Assembly: GCA_903924985.1 (NCBI GenBank)
Contig: CAIYDT010000196.1
Span: forward strand, 1-64,000
Direction: 5' to 3'
Source of the DNA: an uncultured Acetobacteraceae bacterium
Lineage (GTDB): Bacteria; Pseudomonadota; Alphaproteobacteria; Acetobacterales; Acetobacteraceae
DNA: 64,000 nt
Below, in pieces: positions 23,378 through 31,525 of this stretch; within the stretch, counting starts at the first letter, position 1, and every line of letters starts with the position of its first letter. The notes below the pieces were generated by a model. That model saw only the letters and a program-made list of their open reading frames with translations, was not told the DNA's origin and did not search any database. A program made the position numbers and the translations under genes.

Positions 23378-24334
23378 GTGGAGTTCGGCATCCATATTGG
23401 GCCACGCGGCTGCATGACGACGCGCGCCAACATCATGACGCTGGGCACGCGCGCCGAGGCCCTGGGCTACGACATTCTGGGCGTGGCCGATCACGTGATC
23501 GCGCCGGTGACCACGGGCGTGCGGTATCCCTACACCGCCGACGGGGTGTGGCCGGGTGCTCCAACCGGCGAATGCATGGACACGCTCGCGGTGCTGGCGT
23601 TCCTGGCCGGTTGCACGCAGCGGATCAAGTTGCTGACCTCGGTCATCGTGGTGCCGCACCGCCAACCGGTGCTGACCGCCAAACTGTTTTCCACCGCCGA
23701 CGTACTGTCCGATGGCCGGGTCATCGCGGGCGTCGGCGCCGGCTGGATGCCCGAGGAATTCGCGGCCCTCGGAACGCCGCCCTTCGAGGAACGCGGCGCG
23801 GTCACGGACGAATATATCCGCGCCTGGAAAACGCTGTGGACGCAGGATCGGCCGGAGATGGCCGGCAAATACGCGTCATTCACCAATGTGGTGTTCGAGC
23901 CCAAGCCCGTCTCCAAGCCGCATCCGCCCATCTGGGTTGGCGGCGAAAGCCCACGTTCCCTGCGCCGGGTGGCCGAGTTGGGCGACGGCTGGTACCCGGT
24001 GTCGAACAACCACCAGGTGCTGTTGAACACCCCGGCGCTGTTGCAGGCCGGGATCGGCCGCATGCATCGCGCGGTCGAAAAAGCGGGGCGCGACCCCAGC
24101 ACCATCGACATCGCCTATGTCTGGTTCATGCCACCAAGCTGGAAGGCCCGTACCGGTCCTGACGGTAAGCGGCAGATGTTCAGCGGCAGCGGGGACGATA
24201 TGCTGGAGGACGTCGCGGCCTTACAGGCGATCGGCGTCCGGAACCTCATTTTCTACCTACAGCGCCCGACGATCGAGCAAACGATGGAACTGACCGAGCG
24301 GTTCGCCGAAGACGTGATACGGAAGGCACCATGA
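23378..24334 (+). CDS. LLM-class F420-dependent oxidoreductase
   Basis: A 318-residue LLM-fold oxidoreductase. I chose GTG 23378 (VEFGIHIGPRGCMTTRANIM) because GGAGG at 23364-23368 precedes it by nine bases; an ATG at 23342 in the same frame adds 12 unconvincing residues. Motifs are YDILGVADHVIAP (about 33-45), VIVVPHRQPVLTAKLFSTAD, GVGAGWMPEEF and PPIWVGGESPRSLRR. Its stop overlaps the fbiC start by four bases (ATGA), so it is cotranslated with F420 chromophore synthesis. That makes F420 its most likely cofactor. Confidence 0.85.
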   Translation: MEFGIHIGPRGCMTTRANIMTLGTRAEALGYDILGVADHVIAPVTTGVRYPYTADGVWPGAPTGECMDTLAVLAFLAGCTQRIKLLTSVIVVPHRQPVLTAKLFSTADVLSDGRVIAGVGAGWMPEEFAALGTPPFEERGAVTDEYIRAWKTLWTQDRPEMAGKYASFTNVVFEPKPVSKPHPPIWVGGESPRSLRRVAELGDGWYPVSNNHQVLLNTPALLQAGIGRMHRAVEKAGRDPSTIDIAYVWFMPPSWKARTGPDGKRQMFSGSGDDMLEDVAALQAIGVRNLIFYLQRPTIEQTMELTERFAEDVIRKAP

Positions 24335-26691
24335 CAGACACTGACCTGCGGACCTGGCTCCACGCCACCCCTCTGCCCGAGCTGATGGCGGCGGCGGCGG
24401 CCAGGCGCGACGAGACTTATGGGCGGTTAATTTCTTATTCCCGCAAGGTTTTCATTCCGCTGACGAAGCTGTGCCGCGACGTGTGCCACTATTGCACCTT
24501 CGCCGAACACCCGCGCGACGGCCACGCCGCGTACCTCACGGGCGGCGAGGTGCTGGCGATCGCCCGCGCCGGCCAGGCCGCCGGCTGCACCGAGGCGTTG
24601 TTCACACTGGGCGACAAACCCGAACTGCGGCACCGCGCGGCGCGCGAGGCTTTGGCCGCATTGGGGCATGAAACGACCATTTCGTACCTGCGCGAAATGT
24701 GCGCGCTGGTGCTGAAGGAAACGACTCTGCTGCCGCACGTGAACCCCGGTGTGATGACGCGGGAGGAAATCGCGTCGTTACGGGAGGTGTCTGCCAGCCA
24801 GGGCGTGATGCTGGAATCCACCTCAGAGCGGCTGTGCGAACCCGGCGGTGTGCATTTCGGCTCCCCCGACAAGAAGCCGGCTGTGCGGCTGGAAACCCTG
24901 CGGCTGGCGGGCGAACTGGCGGTGCCCTTCACCACCGGCATCCTGATCGGCATCGGCGAAACGGTCGACGAGCGCCTGGACGCCCTGTTCGCCATCCGCG
25001 ACCTGCACACGGCGCACGAGCATATCCAGGAAGTCATTGTCCAGAATTTCCGGGCGAAGGAAGACACCAAACTGGCGGGCGCGGATGAGCCCGGGCTGGA
25101 CGACCTGCTGTGGACCATCGCCGCCGCGCGCCTGATCCTGCCGACGGATGTGCATGTGCAGGCGCCACCCAACCTGTCTCCGGGTGTTTACCAAAAGTTG
25201 ATCGGCGCCGGCATCGACGATTGGGGCGGCGTATCGCCCGTCACCCCGGATCATGTGAACCCTGAAGCCCCTTGGCCGGAGTTAGAGGCTTTGGCCGACC
25301 GTACCGCCGAGATGGACAAAATCCTGGTCGCTCGGTTGCCGGTTTATCCTTCCTACGCTTTCGATGTGGCCCGCTGGGCGCATCCCAAGATCGCAACGCG
25401 GATCCTGCAACACGCGGATTCCGAGGGCTGGGCGCGCGACGACGACTGGGCACCAGGTTTGACGTTTGCCCCGAAACCCCGGACGGTGCGACTCGACAGC
25501 GTCGACCCGGCGGTCGAAGGCGCCATCGCCAAGGCCATGCAAGGCAAGCGGCTGAACGAAGCCGAAATTGTGCGCCTGTTCGCCGCCCGCGACGCCGATT
25601 ACGAGCGGGTGATCACGGCGGCCGATGAGTTGCGACAGGCTGTCAGCGGCGACGTGGTGCGCTACGTCGTGAACCGCAATATCAACTACACCAACATCTG
25701 CTACTACAAATGCAAGTTCTGCGCGTTCTCCAAGGGCAAAACCCACGAGGCCCTGCGCGGCACGCCCTACGATCTGGAATGGAGCGAGATCGTTCGCCGT
25801 TCCGAAGAAGCCTGGGACCGCGGCGCCACCGAGGTCTGCCTGCAAGGCGGCATCCACCCCGATTACACCGGCGAGACCTACATCGGCATCTGCAAGGCGA
25901 TTAAAGCCGCCGTGCCGGATATGCACATTCACGCTTTCTCCCCGCTGGAAGTGACGCAGGGCGCAGCGACGCTGGGCCTCTCGCTTGTGGAATTTCTGTC
26001 GCGGCTGAAGGATGCGGGGCTCGGAACGTTGCCGGGCACCGCGGCGGAAATTCTGGACGACGAAATCCGCGCCATCATTTGCCCGGATAAAATCAACGCG
26101 CAACAATGGGTAGACGTGGCGCGCGCGGCGCACTCATTGGGTCTGCGCACCACATCCACCATCATGTATGGCCATGTCGAAGGTCCGCTCAATTGGGCCC
26201 GCCATCTCCTGGTGCTGCGCGACCTGCAAGCCGAGACCGGCGGCTTCACCGAATTCGTGCCACTGCCCTTCGTGCACATGGAAGCGCCGATGTACTTGCG
26301 TGGCATGGCCCGCAAAGGCCCGACCACGCGGGAGGCGGTTCTGATGCACGCCATCGCACGCCTGACGCTACATCCGCTGATCACCAATATCCAGACGTCC
26401 TGGGTGAAAATGGGACCGGAGGGCGCGGCGTTGTGCCTGAACGCCGGCGCCAACGACATGGGCGGCACGCTGATGAATGAGAGCATCAGCCGCGCCGCCG
26501 GGACTCAACACGGGCAGGAATTCCCGCCCGAGGCGATGGAAGGCCTCATCCACGGCATCGGACGGCAGCCGCTGCAGCGCTCGACCGCTTACGGTGGCGT
26601 GTCGAATGAGCGGCAAGTTGTATCGTTCAACGCGCCGGAGTTAACGCCGGTGGTGCAGACGCCGCCCCGGAAGGTGTTGGTGGGGGAGTAG
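24331..26691 (+). CDS. fbiC: FbiC: fused CofG-CofH, Fo synthase
   Basis: A 786-residue two-domain radical SAM enzyme making 7,8-didemethyl-8-hydroxy-5-deazariboflavin (Fo), the chromophore of coenzyme F420, from tyrosine and the riboflavin precursor. The CofG half (about 1-370) has its cluster cysteines at 48, 52 and 55 (KLCRDVCHYCTF). The CofH half (about 410-770) has Cys457, 461 and 464 (NICYYKCKFCAFSKGK). Fused FbiC is the actinobacterial arrangement, whereas archaea have two proteins. It is four-base coupled to an LLM oxidoreductase. A decayed copy of its 3' end lies at 27985-28102. Confidence 0.95.
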   Translation: MTDTDLRTWLHATPLPELMAAAAARRDETYGRLISYSRKVFIPLTKLCRDVCHYCTFAEHPRDGHAAYLTGGEVLAIARAGQAAGCTEALFTLGDKPELRHRAAREALAALGHETTISYLREMCALVLKETTLLPHVNPGVMTREEIASLREVSASQGVMLESTSERLCEPGGVHFGSPDKKPAVRLETLRLAGELAVPFTTGILIGIGETVDERLDALFAIRDLHTAHEHIQEVIVQNFRAKEDTKLAGADEPGLDDLLWTIAAARLILPTDVHVQAPPNLSPGVYQKLIGAGIDDWGGVSPVTPDHVNPEAPWPELEALADRTAEMDKILVARLPVYPSYAFDVARWAHPKIATRILQHADSEGWARDDDWAPGLTFAPKPRTVRLDSVDPAVEGAIAKAMQGKRLNEAEIVRLFAARDADYERVITAADELRQAVSGDVVRYVVNRNINYTNICYYKCKFCAFSKGKTHEALRGTPYDLEWSEIVRRSEEAWDRGATEVCLQGGIHPDYTGETYIGICKAIKAAVPDMHIHAFSPLEVTQGAATLGLSLVEFLSRLKDAGLGTLPGTAAEILDDEIRAIICPDKINAQQWVDVARAAHSLGLRTTSTIMYGHVEGPLNWARHLLVLRDLQAETGGFTEFVPLPFVHMEAPMYLRGMARKGPTTREAVLMHAIARLTLHPLITNIQTSWVKMGPEGAALCLNAGANDMGGTLMNESISRAAGTQHGQEFPPEAMEGLIHGIGRQPLQRSTAYGGVSNERQVVSFNAPELTPVVQTPPRKVLVGE

Positions 26692-26747
26692 CGAATTTTA
26701 TACGCGGTTGAGCCGCAACCTGTCGTTATCCGGCGCCAGCAGCCGAT

Positions 26748-26790
26748 CTGACCCGCACACCGGATGGCCTGCACCCGGTGTGCGGGTCAG
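26748..26790 (+). terminator. Strong stem-loop after fbiC
   Basis: A perfect 16-bp stem (CTGACCCGCACACCGG at 26748-26763 with its complement at 26775-26790) has an 11-nt loop, 57 bp past the fbiC stop. No T-tract follows, so it may be a Rho-type terminator, an mRNA stabiliser, or the end of an inserted segment, since the DNA from here to about 27985 interrupts a duplicated fbiC end. Confidence 0.55.
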
Positions 26791-26888
26791 TGCAGAATGC
26801 GATCTACGAACCGTAGCCGCGGTTGACGCAAACCGCTGCGACGTCCAGCATGCCGCACAACGATTTTTAAAAAGGATGAAAAATCACG

Positions 26889-27887
26889 ATGTTAGAACGC
26901 ATCGGAAATCGGAATCAGATCTCTCGTCGAACGATGTTGGGCGCCGCGGCCGCGACCGTCGCGACGCCAGCACTGGGTGCCGGATGTACTGTTGGTCCGG
27001 TGGCACACGAAAAGGGACCGAAAGTCTGGCTGGATTTGGATCAGGTCGAGCTCGATGCTTCTTACGACCAATCCGCTTATGCGCCGATGATCAATCAAAT
27101 TCAGAAGCGCTTCACCACGAGCAGCAACACCACGCGGGACCGTCTTGGTGCACCGAAACGCATGGCCTATGGGCCTACGACGGTCGAGCAGCTCGATCTC
27201 TACCCTGCCAAAACGCCGAACGCACCGATTTTCGTGTTCATTCATGGCGGCCGCTGGCTTCTCACAGCCGCCAAGGATTACGGCTTCCCGGCGGACCTCT
27301 TCGTCAACGCGGGCGTCAACTACATCGTGCCCGATTTTATTCAGGCCGATGCCGCGAACGGCGACCTCCGGCCGATGGCGGATCAGGTACGACGCGCGAT
27401 TGCATGGGTCTACAAGAACGCAGATAGTTTCGGGGGAAACAACAAACGCTTCTATGTCGGCGGACATTCGTCGGGCGGTCACCTGTGCGGCGTCGCACTC
27501 GTCACCGACTGGGAAAAGGATTTCGGTCTGCCGGCGGATATGGTCACCGGTGGACTTTTGATGAGCGGGATTTATGACCTGAAGCCGGCTCGGCTGTCCA
27601 GCAGCCGCAGCGCCTACATTAAGTTCGATGATGATATGGAACAGTCTCTGAGTTCGATCCGGCATCTCGACAAGCTGCGCGCACCGATTACCGTCGTCTA
27701 CGGAACATTTGAAACGCCCGAATTCCAGCGGCAAAGCCGCGATTTCGCCGCCGCGGTCAGGGCCGTCGGCAAGCCGGTCGAACTCATCGAAGCGCCGAGT
27801 TATAACCATTTCGAAATGTGCGAAAGTCTTGGGAATCCGTACGGGCCGAATGGCTTGGCGGCAATGAAGCTGATGAAGCTGGTCTAG
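26889..27887 (+). CDS. Tat-exported alpha/beta hydrolase (BD-FAE/arylformamidase-like)
   Basis: A 332-residue hydrolase with a twin-arginine signal: SRRTMLGAAAATVATPALGA (about 12-31) ends at a Cys, so it may also be lipidated. The mature part has the oxyanion HGGRW (about 119-123), the nucleophile elbow GGHSSGGHLCG (about 195-205) and a late SYNHFEM carrying the His. This is the BD-FAE/kynurenine-formamidase-like esterase class, acting in the periplasm. Codon use looks less GC-rich than its neighbours. It sits between fbiC and a decayed duplicate of the fbiC end, suggesting it came in with that rearrangement. Confidence 0.82.
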   Translation: MLERIGNRNQISRRTMLGAAAATVATPALGAGCTVGPVAHEKGPKVWLDLDQVELDASYDQSAYAPMINQIQKRFTTSSNTTRDRLGAPKRMAYGPTTVEQLDLYPAKTPNAPIFVFIHGGRWLLTAAKDYGFPADLFVNAGVNYIVPDFIQADAANGDLRPMADQVRRAIAWVYKNADSFGGNNKRFYVGGHSSGGHLCGVALVTDWEKDFGLPADMVTGGLLMSGIYDLKPARLSSSRSAYIKFDDDMEQSLSSIRHLDKLRAPITVVYGTFETPEFQRQSRDFAAAVRAVGKPVELIEAPSYNHFEMCESLGNPYGPNGLAAMKLMKLV

Positions 27888-27984
27888 CGCGTCGTATTCG
27901 TCAGGATCGCTCTCATCGGCTTGAGGGCGTCGCATACACATTGATCATGAGGCACTACCCCGCGGCGCCTGACCGATCTGCCAG

Positions 27985-28102
27985 GCGGGGGCTCAGCATT
28001 GCCCGGAATTCCCGCCCGAGGCGACGGAGGGCCTGATCCGCGTCAGCGGCCGCTCATCAGTCCAGCGCTCGACGGCCTACGGTGGTGTGTCAAATGAGCG
28101 GT
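27985..28102 (+). pseudogene. Decayed duplicate of the fbiC 3' end
   Basis: This DNA aligns with fbiC 26507-26622. It encodes EFPPEATEGLIRVSGRSSVQ then RSTAYGGVSNER and a TAG, against EFPPEAMEGLIHGIGRQPLQ then RSTAYGGVSNERQ in fbiC. It carries many substitutions and no upstream coding sequence, so it is an old partial copy of about 115 bp rather than a functional gene. It marks the right flank of the segment holding the Tat-exported hydrolase. Confidence 0.75.
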
Positions 28103-28340
28103 AGATCATCTTGCGCAGTGCTTGGCGCCCTTCGCGAGGAACCTTTCTTGCCCGCCTACCAACCGCGCGGTCACCGATAAGCAGCGTCCACCATCTCCGT
28201 TGGACATACCGGGGTGTGAGTTCGCCCGTTGCCGCCTGTCCCCGCAGAAAATCGTCCCCGAGTTTACGGTCCGTTAACCTTTTTGGGTTCACAGTCGCAT
28301 TTCCCGCTTGCATCACCGAACCTAAAATGGTACACAAATC
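28103..28340. other. Gap before the toxin gene
   Basis: No convincing gene is seen in this stretch. The last 20 bases hold TAAAAT at 28323-28328, a good -10 element 13 bp before the toxin ATG, with only a poor -35 (TTTCCC at 28300). Together with the fbiC duplicate, the whole interval 27888-28340 is decayed intergenic DNA. Confidence 0.4.
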
Positions 28341-28733
28341 ATGCTTCACCTGCTCACCCGCCCCCAGCGACTGGTTATCGCCGATTTCTATCAGACCGAA
28401 CTGGGCCGGGAGCCGGTGCGGGAGTGGCTGAAGACACTGACACCTGCGGAACGGCAGGTGATCGGCAAGGATGTGCGGAAGGTCGAATACGGATGGCCGT
28501 TGGGAATGCCGACATGTGCGCCAATCGGGGACGGGTTGTGGGAAATTCGTACCCACCTGGAAAACCGTATCGCCCGGATTTTCTTCTGCTTCGTGCGGGA
28601 GAAGATGATTCTGCTGCACGGGTTCATCAAAAAATCCCGCGTGGCGCCAACCACCGATCTCACCCTCGCTCGGGATCGCAAAGCCGACCTGGAACGCCGG
28701 TTAAGCACCACTCTATTAAGGCAACGGACATGA
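28341..28733 (+). CDS. Gp49/HigB-like (RelE superfamily) toxin
   Basis: A 130-residue protein of the phage Gp49-like/HigB family. Features are FYQTELGREPVREWLKTL (about 17-34), GWPLGMP, GDGLWEIRTHLENRIARIFF (about 66-85) and LLHGFIKKSRVAPTTDLTLA (about 92-111). These toxins have the RelE fold and cleave mRNA at the ribosome. The ATG 28341 gives the normal start. The stop overlaps the antitoxin ATG by four bases, and toxin-first order is typical of HigBA-type modules. Confidence 0.85.
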   Translation: MLHLLTRPQRLVIADFYQTELGREPVREWLKTLTPAERQVIGKDVRKVEYGWPLGMPTCAPIGDGLWEIRTHLENRIARIFFCFVREKMILLHGFIKKSRVAPTTDLTLARDRKADLERRLSTTLLRQRT

Positions 28734-29032
28734 ACGACCCCGACGACATCTCCCCCATCGGCTCCAGCTTCGAAAGCTTCCTCGAAGACGAAGGTATTCT
28801 TGCCAGCGTCGACGAGGCCGCGGTCAAGGAAGTGATCGCCTGGCAGGTGGCCGAGGCGATGAAGACCCTCGGCCTGACCAAATCGGCGATGGCGGCGGCG
28901 ATGCAAACCAGCCGGACGCAGGTGAACCGGCTGCTCGACCCCACCAATACCAGCGTGGCGCTGCACACGCTCTATCGTGCCGCCGAGGTGCTGGGGAAAC
29001 GGCTGCGGATTGAGTTGGTGGACGTGAAATAA
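28730..29032 (+). CDS. XRE-type HTH antitoxin
   Basis: A 100-residue partner of the upstream toxin. The C-terminal two thirds is a helix-turn-helix: VAEAMKTLGLTKSAMAAAMQ then TSRTQVNRLLDPTNTSVALH (about 44-83), followed by AAEVLGKRLRIELVD. It should neutralise the toxin and repress the module. It is translationally coupled to the toxin, and its stop lies 3 bp from the convergent cofC stop. Confidence 0.85.
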   Translation: MNDPDDISPIGSSFESFLEDEGILASVDEAAVKEVIAWQVAEAMKTLGLTKSAMAAAMQTSRTQVNRLLDPTNTSVALHTLYRAAEVLGKRLRIELVDVK

Positions 29033-29035
29033 AGC

Positions 29036-29680
29036 CTACAGCCCAAACGCGTCCAGCAGCGCCAAGGTCCGCGTCGGCTTACGCGGCGCCCGCAGGAACG
29101 CGCGCAGATCGACGGGATGGTCGATGTCCAGCCCAATCCCCGGCAGCCGCACGACGGTCGGTTCGATCCCCGACCGCCGCGCCGCCGCCAGATGCGGGAA
29201 GTAGCTGTCGTCTCCGAAGCGCAACGGGACCGCGAACGCCGGGTTGCATAGCACGGCATTCGAACCGAGCTCGTCGTGCGCCGGCACGATGGTGAACGAC
29301 GGGGCGTCCAGGCAGGATGACACCACCGCATCGACCTCGGCCGAGGTCACGCGCGGGATATCGCCAGGCATGGTCAGCAGCGCACCGGCACCCTCGGCTG
29401 CCAACACGCGAGCCATGCCCATGACCGCACCGGTGTGGCCATCCAATGCACCCTCGGTCACCACGCGAGCGCCATACCGTACAGCCAAAGCCGCAGCCCG
29501 CGAGTCCACGGTGTTCACCAAGATCCCCGCCAAGCGCGTGGCGCCGGCCAAGGCCGCCAGCACGTCCTCCAGCATGGTCGCGGCCAGGACTTCCCGTTGC
29601 GCGGGCGTGAGAAAAACCGACAGGCGCTGCTTCGCCCCGGTGAACGCCTTCACCGGCACGCAGGCGTAAACCTGAGTCAC
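29036..29680 (-). CDS. cofC: CofC/FbiD guanylyltransferase of F420 synthesis
   Basis: A 214-residue nucleotidyltransferase with the MobA-like fold. It activates 2-phospho-L-lactate, phosphoenolpyruvate or 3-phosphoglycerate with GTP, depending on lineage. Visible are VYACVPVKAFTGAKQRL (about 3-19; Lys and Arg contact GTP), MPGDIPRVTSAEV (metal-binding Asp), NAVLCNPAFAVPLRFGDDS and LDIDHPVDL. The GTG start at 29680 overlaps the cofD stop by four bases. Which phospho-acid is used cannot be told from the sequence alone. Confidence 0.9.
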   Translation of the reverse strand: MTQVYACVPVKAFTGAKQRLSVFLTPAQREVLAATMLEDVLAALAGATRLAGILVNTVDSRAAALAVRYGARVVTEGALDGHTGAVMGMARVLAAEGAGALLTMPGDIPRVTSAEVDAVVSSCLDAPSFTIVPAHDELGSNAVLCNPAFAVPLRFGDDSYFPHLAAARRSGIEPTVVRLPGIGLDIDHPVDLRAFLRAPRKPTRTLALLDAFGL

Positions 29681-30615
29681 TTGCGGCGCCGCAGCACGGC
29701 GGCGGCATCCAGCACGGTGCGGGCCAGCGCCTCCCGGTCCTCGATGGTCGTCATCATGGTTTGCGCCAGGGTGACGCGGGCGTCGATCGACACGACCTCC
29801 GCCATGTCGGCGTGATCGATCACGTAGCCGTCCAGCAGGTCGGCATAACGGTGCGCCACCGAACCGGCCGACGGATCCAACCCTAGCTCGGTCATCATCT
29901 TGGCCGTCGGTCCTTTCACGGCCCGTCCAGCGATAATGGGAGACACGGCGATCACCGGTGCTTTGCAGGCAACCAGTGCCTCCCGCACGCCCGGGATGGC
30001 CAGGATCGGTTCGACGCTGATGAAGGGGTTGGACGGGCAGATCACCACCGCCTGCAACGCCGGGTCGGCCAAAGCCGCCATGAACGCCGGGTGCGGCGTC
30101 GCTTCCGCCGCGCCCTCGAAAGCCAACGCGCGAACCACCGGCTCGCAGCGGCGATGGACAAAATAATCCTGGAAATCCAGCCAGCCATGCTCGGTCAGCA
30201 GCCGGGTCCGCACGCGGTCGTCGGTCATGGGGACGACCCGAGGCCCGATGCCTAGGCGTCGGCACAGATCGGCGGTGACTTCCGACAAACTCTCCCCAGC
30301 CCGCAGCCGCCGCGTCCGCACCACATGCAGCGCCACGTCGCGGTCGCCGAGGCGGAACCAGGTTTCGCCGCCCAGGCTCTCCATGGTTTCCATGAACGAC
30401 CAGGTCTCGTCGTGCCGGCCCCAGCCGACCTCCCGATTGGCCAACCCGGATAGCGTATAGGTCACGGTGTCGATATCGGGGGAGATCGACAGGCCCAGAT
30501 GCTCGAAATCGTCGCCGGTGTTGACGACGACCATCAACTCCTCAGGCGGCAGGATCCGGGACAGGCCGAGGGCCAGCTTGGCGCCGCCGACCCCGCCGGA
30601 TAGCGCGATGATCAC
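29677..30615 (-). CDS. cofD: CofD/FbiA 2-phospho-lactate transferase
   Basis: A 312-residue enzyme that transfers the phospho-acid from its GDP-activated form to Fo, giving F420-0 (or dehydro-F420-0 in the PEP route). The N-terminus IIALSGGVGGAKLALGLSRI, NTGDDFEHLGLSISPDIDTV (about 32-51) and CPSNPFISVEPIL (about 193-205) are the family's nucleotide- and Fo-binding segments. Length is normal. It is four-base coupled to cofE upstream and cofC downstream, forming a cofE-cofD-cofC operon. Confidence 0.95.
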   Translation of the reverse strand: MIIALSGGVGGAKLALGLSRILPPEELMVVVNTGDDFEHLGLSISPDIDTVTYTLSGLANREVGWGRHDETWSFMETMESLGGETWFRLGDRDVALHVVRTRRLRAGESLSEVTADLCRRLGIGPRVVPMTDDRVRTRLLTEHGWLDFQDYFVHRRCEPVVRALAFEGAAEATPHPAFMAALADPALQAVVICPSNPFISVEPILAIPGVREALVACKAPVIAVSPIIAGRAVKGPTAKMMTELGLDPSAGSVAHRYADLLDGYVIDHADMAEVVSIDARVTLAQTMMTTIEDREALARTVLDAAAVLRRRK

Positions 30616-31379
30616 TGGAACAGATCCTCCTCGGGCGGGCGTACCAGGTCCGACACCGGCGCCTCGGGCGCGGTCCAGGTCAGGCCGCGGATGACGACGA
30701 CCGGCTGCCCCTCGGCTGCCTGGCCTTGCAGCAGGGAGGCCGCGGCGGCGATCTCGTCCGCGAAGCCGATGATGCTGACTTCCAGGATGCGGCCGAACAA
30801 ATCGGGCTGGCCGCGGAGATCGATGAAGGACGGCAACCCAGCGCAGCCAATGGCGACCCCCGCTGTGCCACGGCGCCAGGGACGGCCGAAACTATCGCTG
30901 ATCACGACGCCAAGCTTAACGCCGAACCGATCGGCCAAAGATGCCCGGATCGCCTCCGCCGACCCGTCCGGGTCCAGCGGCAGCAGCAGCGCGCGGTGCA
31001 CCCCGTCGGCCGGCGCGACATTGGACTGATCCACACCGGCATTGGCCATCACGAAACCCAGCCGGTGCTGCATGATCATCAGATTGGGTCGGCTCCGCAC
31101 CACCTTCACGGAATCCGACAGCACCACCTGCACGATGCGCGGGTCCTTGCCGACCTCGGCGGCCAGCTTTTCCGCATCCGCCGAAGGCACGACGGACGCG
31201 AGATCGACGCCACGCCCCTCGGCCTTCGACACGATCTTCTGCGCCAGCACGACCACATCGCGGTCGTGCAGCGTCAGACCGGCGCGGCCCAGGCCGTCGG
31301 CGATCAACGCCGGCAGGTCGTCCCCCTCCCGAACCATGGGGAAGCTCGGGATGGCGAAGAGTTCGAGGCGGGAGGTCAT
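30612..31379 (-). CDS. cofE: CofE F420-0:gamma-glutamyl ligase
   Basis: A 255-residue ligase that adds the gamma-glutamate tail to F420-0 using GTP. Segments include LELFAIPSFPMVREGDDLPA, VVLAQKIVSKAEGRGVDL (about 43-60), RPNLMIMQHRLGFVMANAGV with DQSN, and VISDSFGRPWRRGTAGVAIG (about 159-178). It consists of the ligase domain alone: the C-terminal nitroreductase-like domain of mycobacterial FbiB, which reduces dehydro-F420-0, is absent. It is first in the operon and coupled to cofD. Confidence 0.93.
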   Translation of the reverse strand: MTSRLELFAIPSFPMVREGDDLPALIADGLGRAGLTLHDRDVVVLAQKIVSKAEGRGVDLASVVPSADAEKLAAEVGKDPRIVQVVLSDSVKVVRSRPNLMIMQHRLGFVMANAGVDQSNVAPADGVHRALLLPLDPDGSAEAIRASLADRFGVKLGVVISDSFGRPWRRGTAGVAIGCAGLPSFIDLRGQPDLFGRILEVSIIGFADEIAAAASLLQGQAAEGQPVVVIRGLTWTAPEAPVSDLVRPPEEDLFQ

Positions 31380-31404
31380 CCGGCTACACGCCGGCTACCC
31401 CATA

Positions 31405-31519
31405 CCGTCATGGTCGGGCTTGACCCGACCACCTCCCGCGGTACGTGGCGTTGAAATCGCACGGTGTTCACTGGTGCCTCATTGGCCTGAGATGGCCGGG
31501 TCAGGCCCGGCCATGACGG
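31405..31519. repeat. Inverted pair of REP-like palindromes
   Basis: CCGTCATGGTCGGGCTTGAC-CCGACCACC (31405-31432) and GATGGCCGGGTCAGGCCCGG-CCATGACGG (31491-31519) are two versions of the same palindrome in opposite orientation, about 60 bp apart. They fill the gap between fgd and cofE, like a BIME-type intergenic mosaic. Related units lie at 11910 and 15805. Confidence 0.65.
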
Positions 31520-31525
31520 TTGTAC

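Noticed and set aside
28111-28431. Possible coding frames between the fbiC duplicate and the toxin gene
   Set aside because: Neither strand gives a recognisable or compositionally plausible protein; the real toxin starts at 28341.
20307-29032. Prophage or integrative element carrying the F420 genes
   Set aside because: No integrase, tRNA gene, attachment-site duplication or phage structural gene was seen; toxin-antitoxin pairs and IS scars alone do not define an element.
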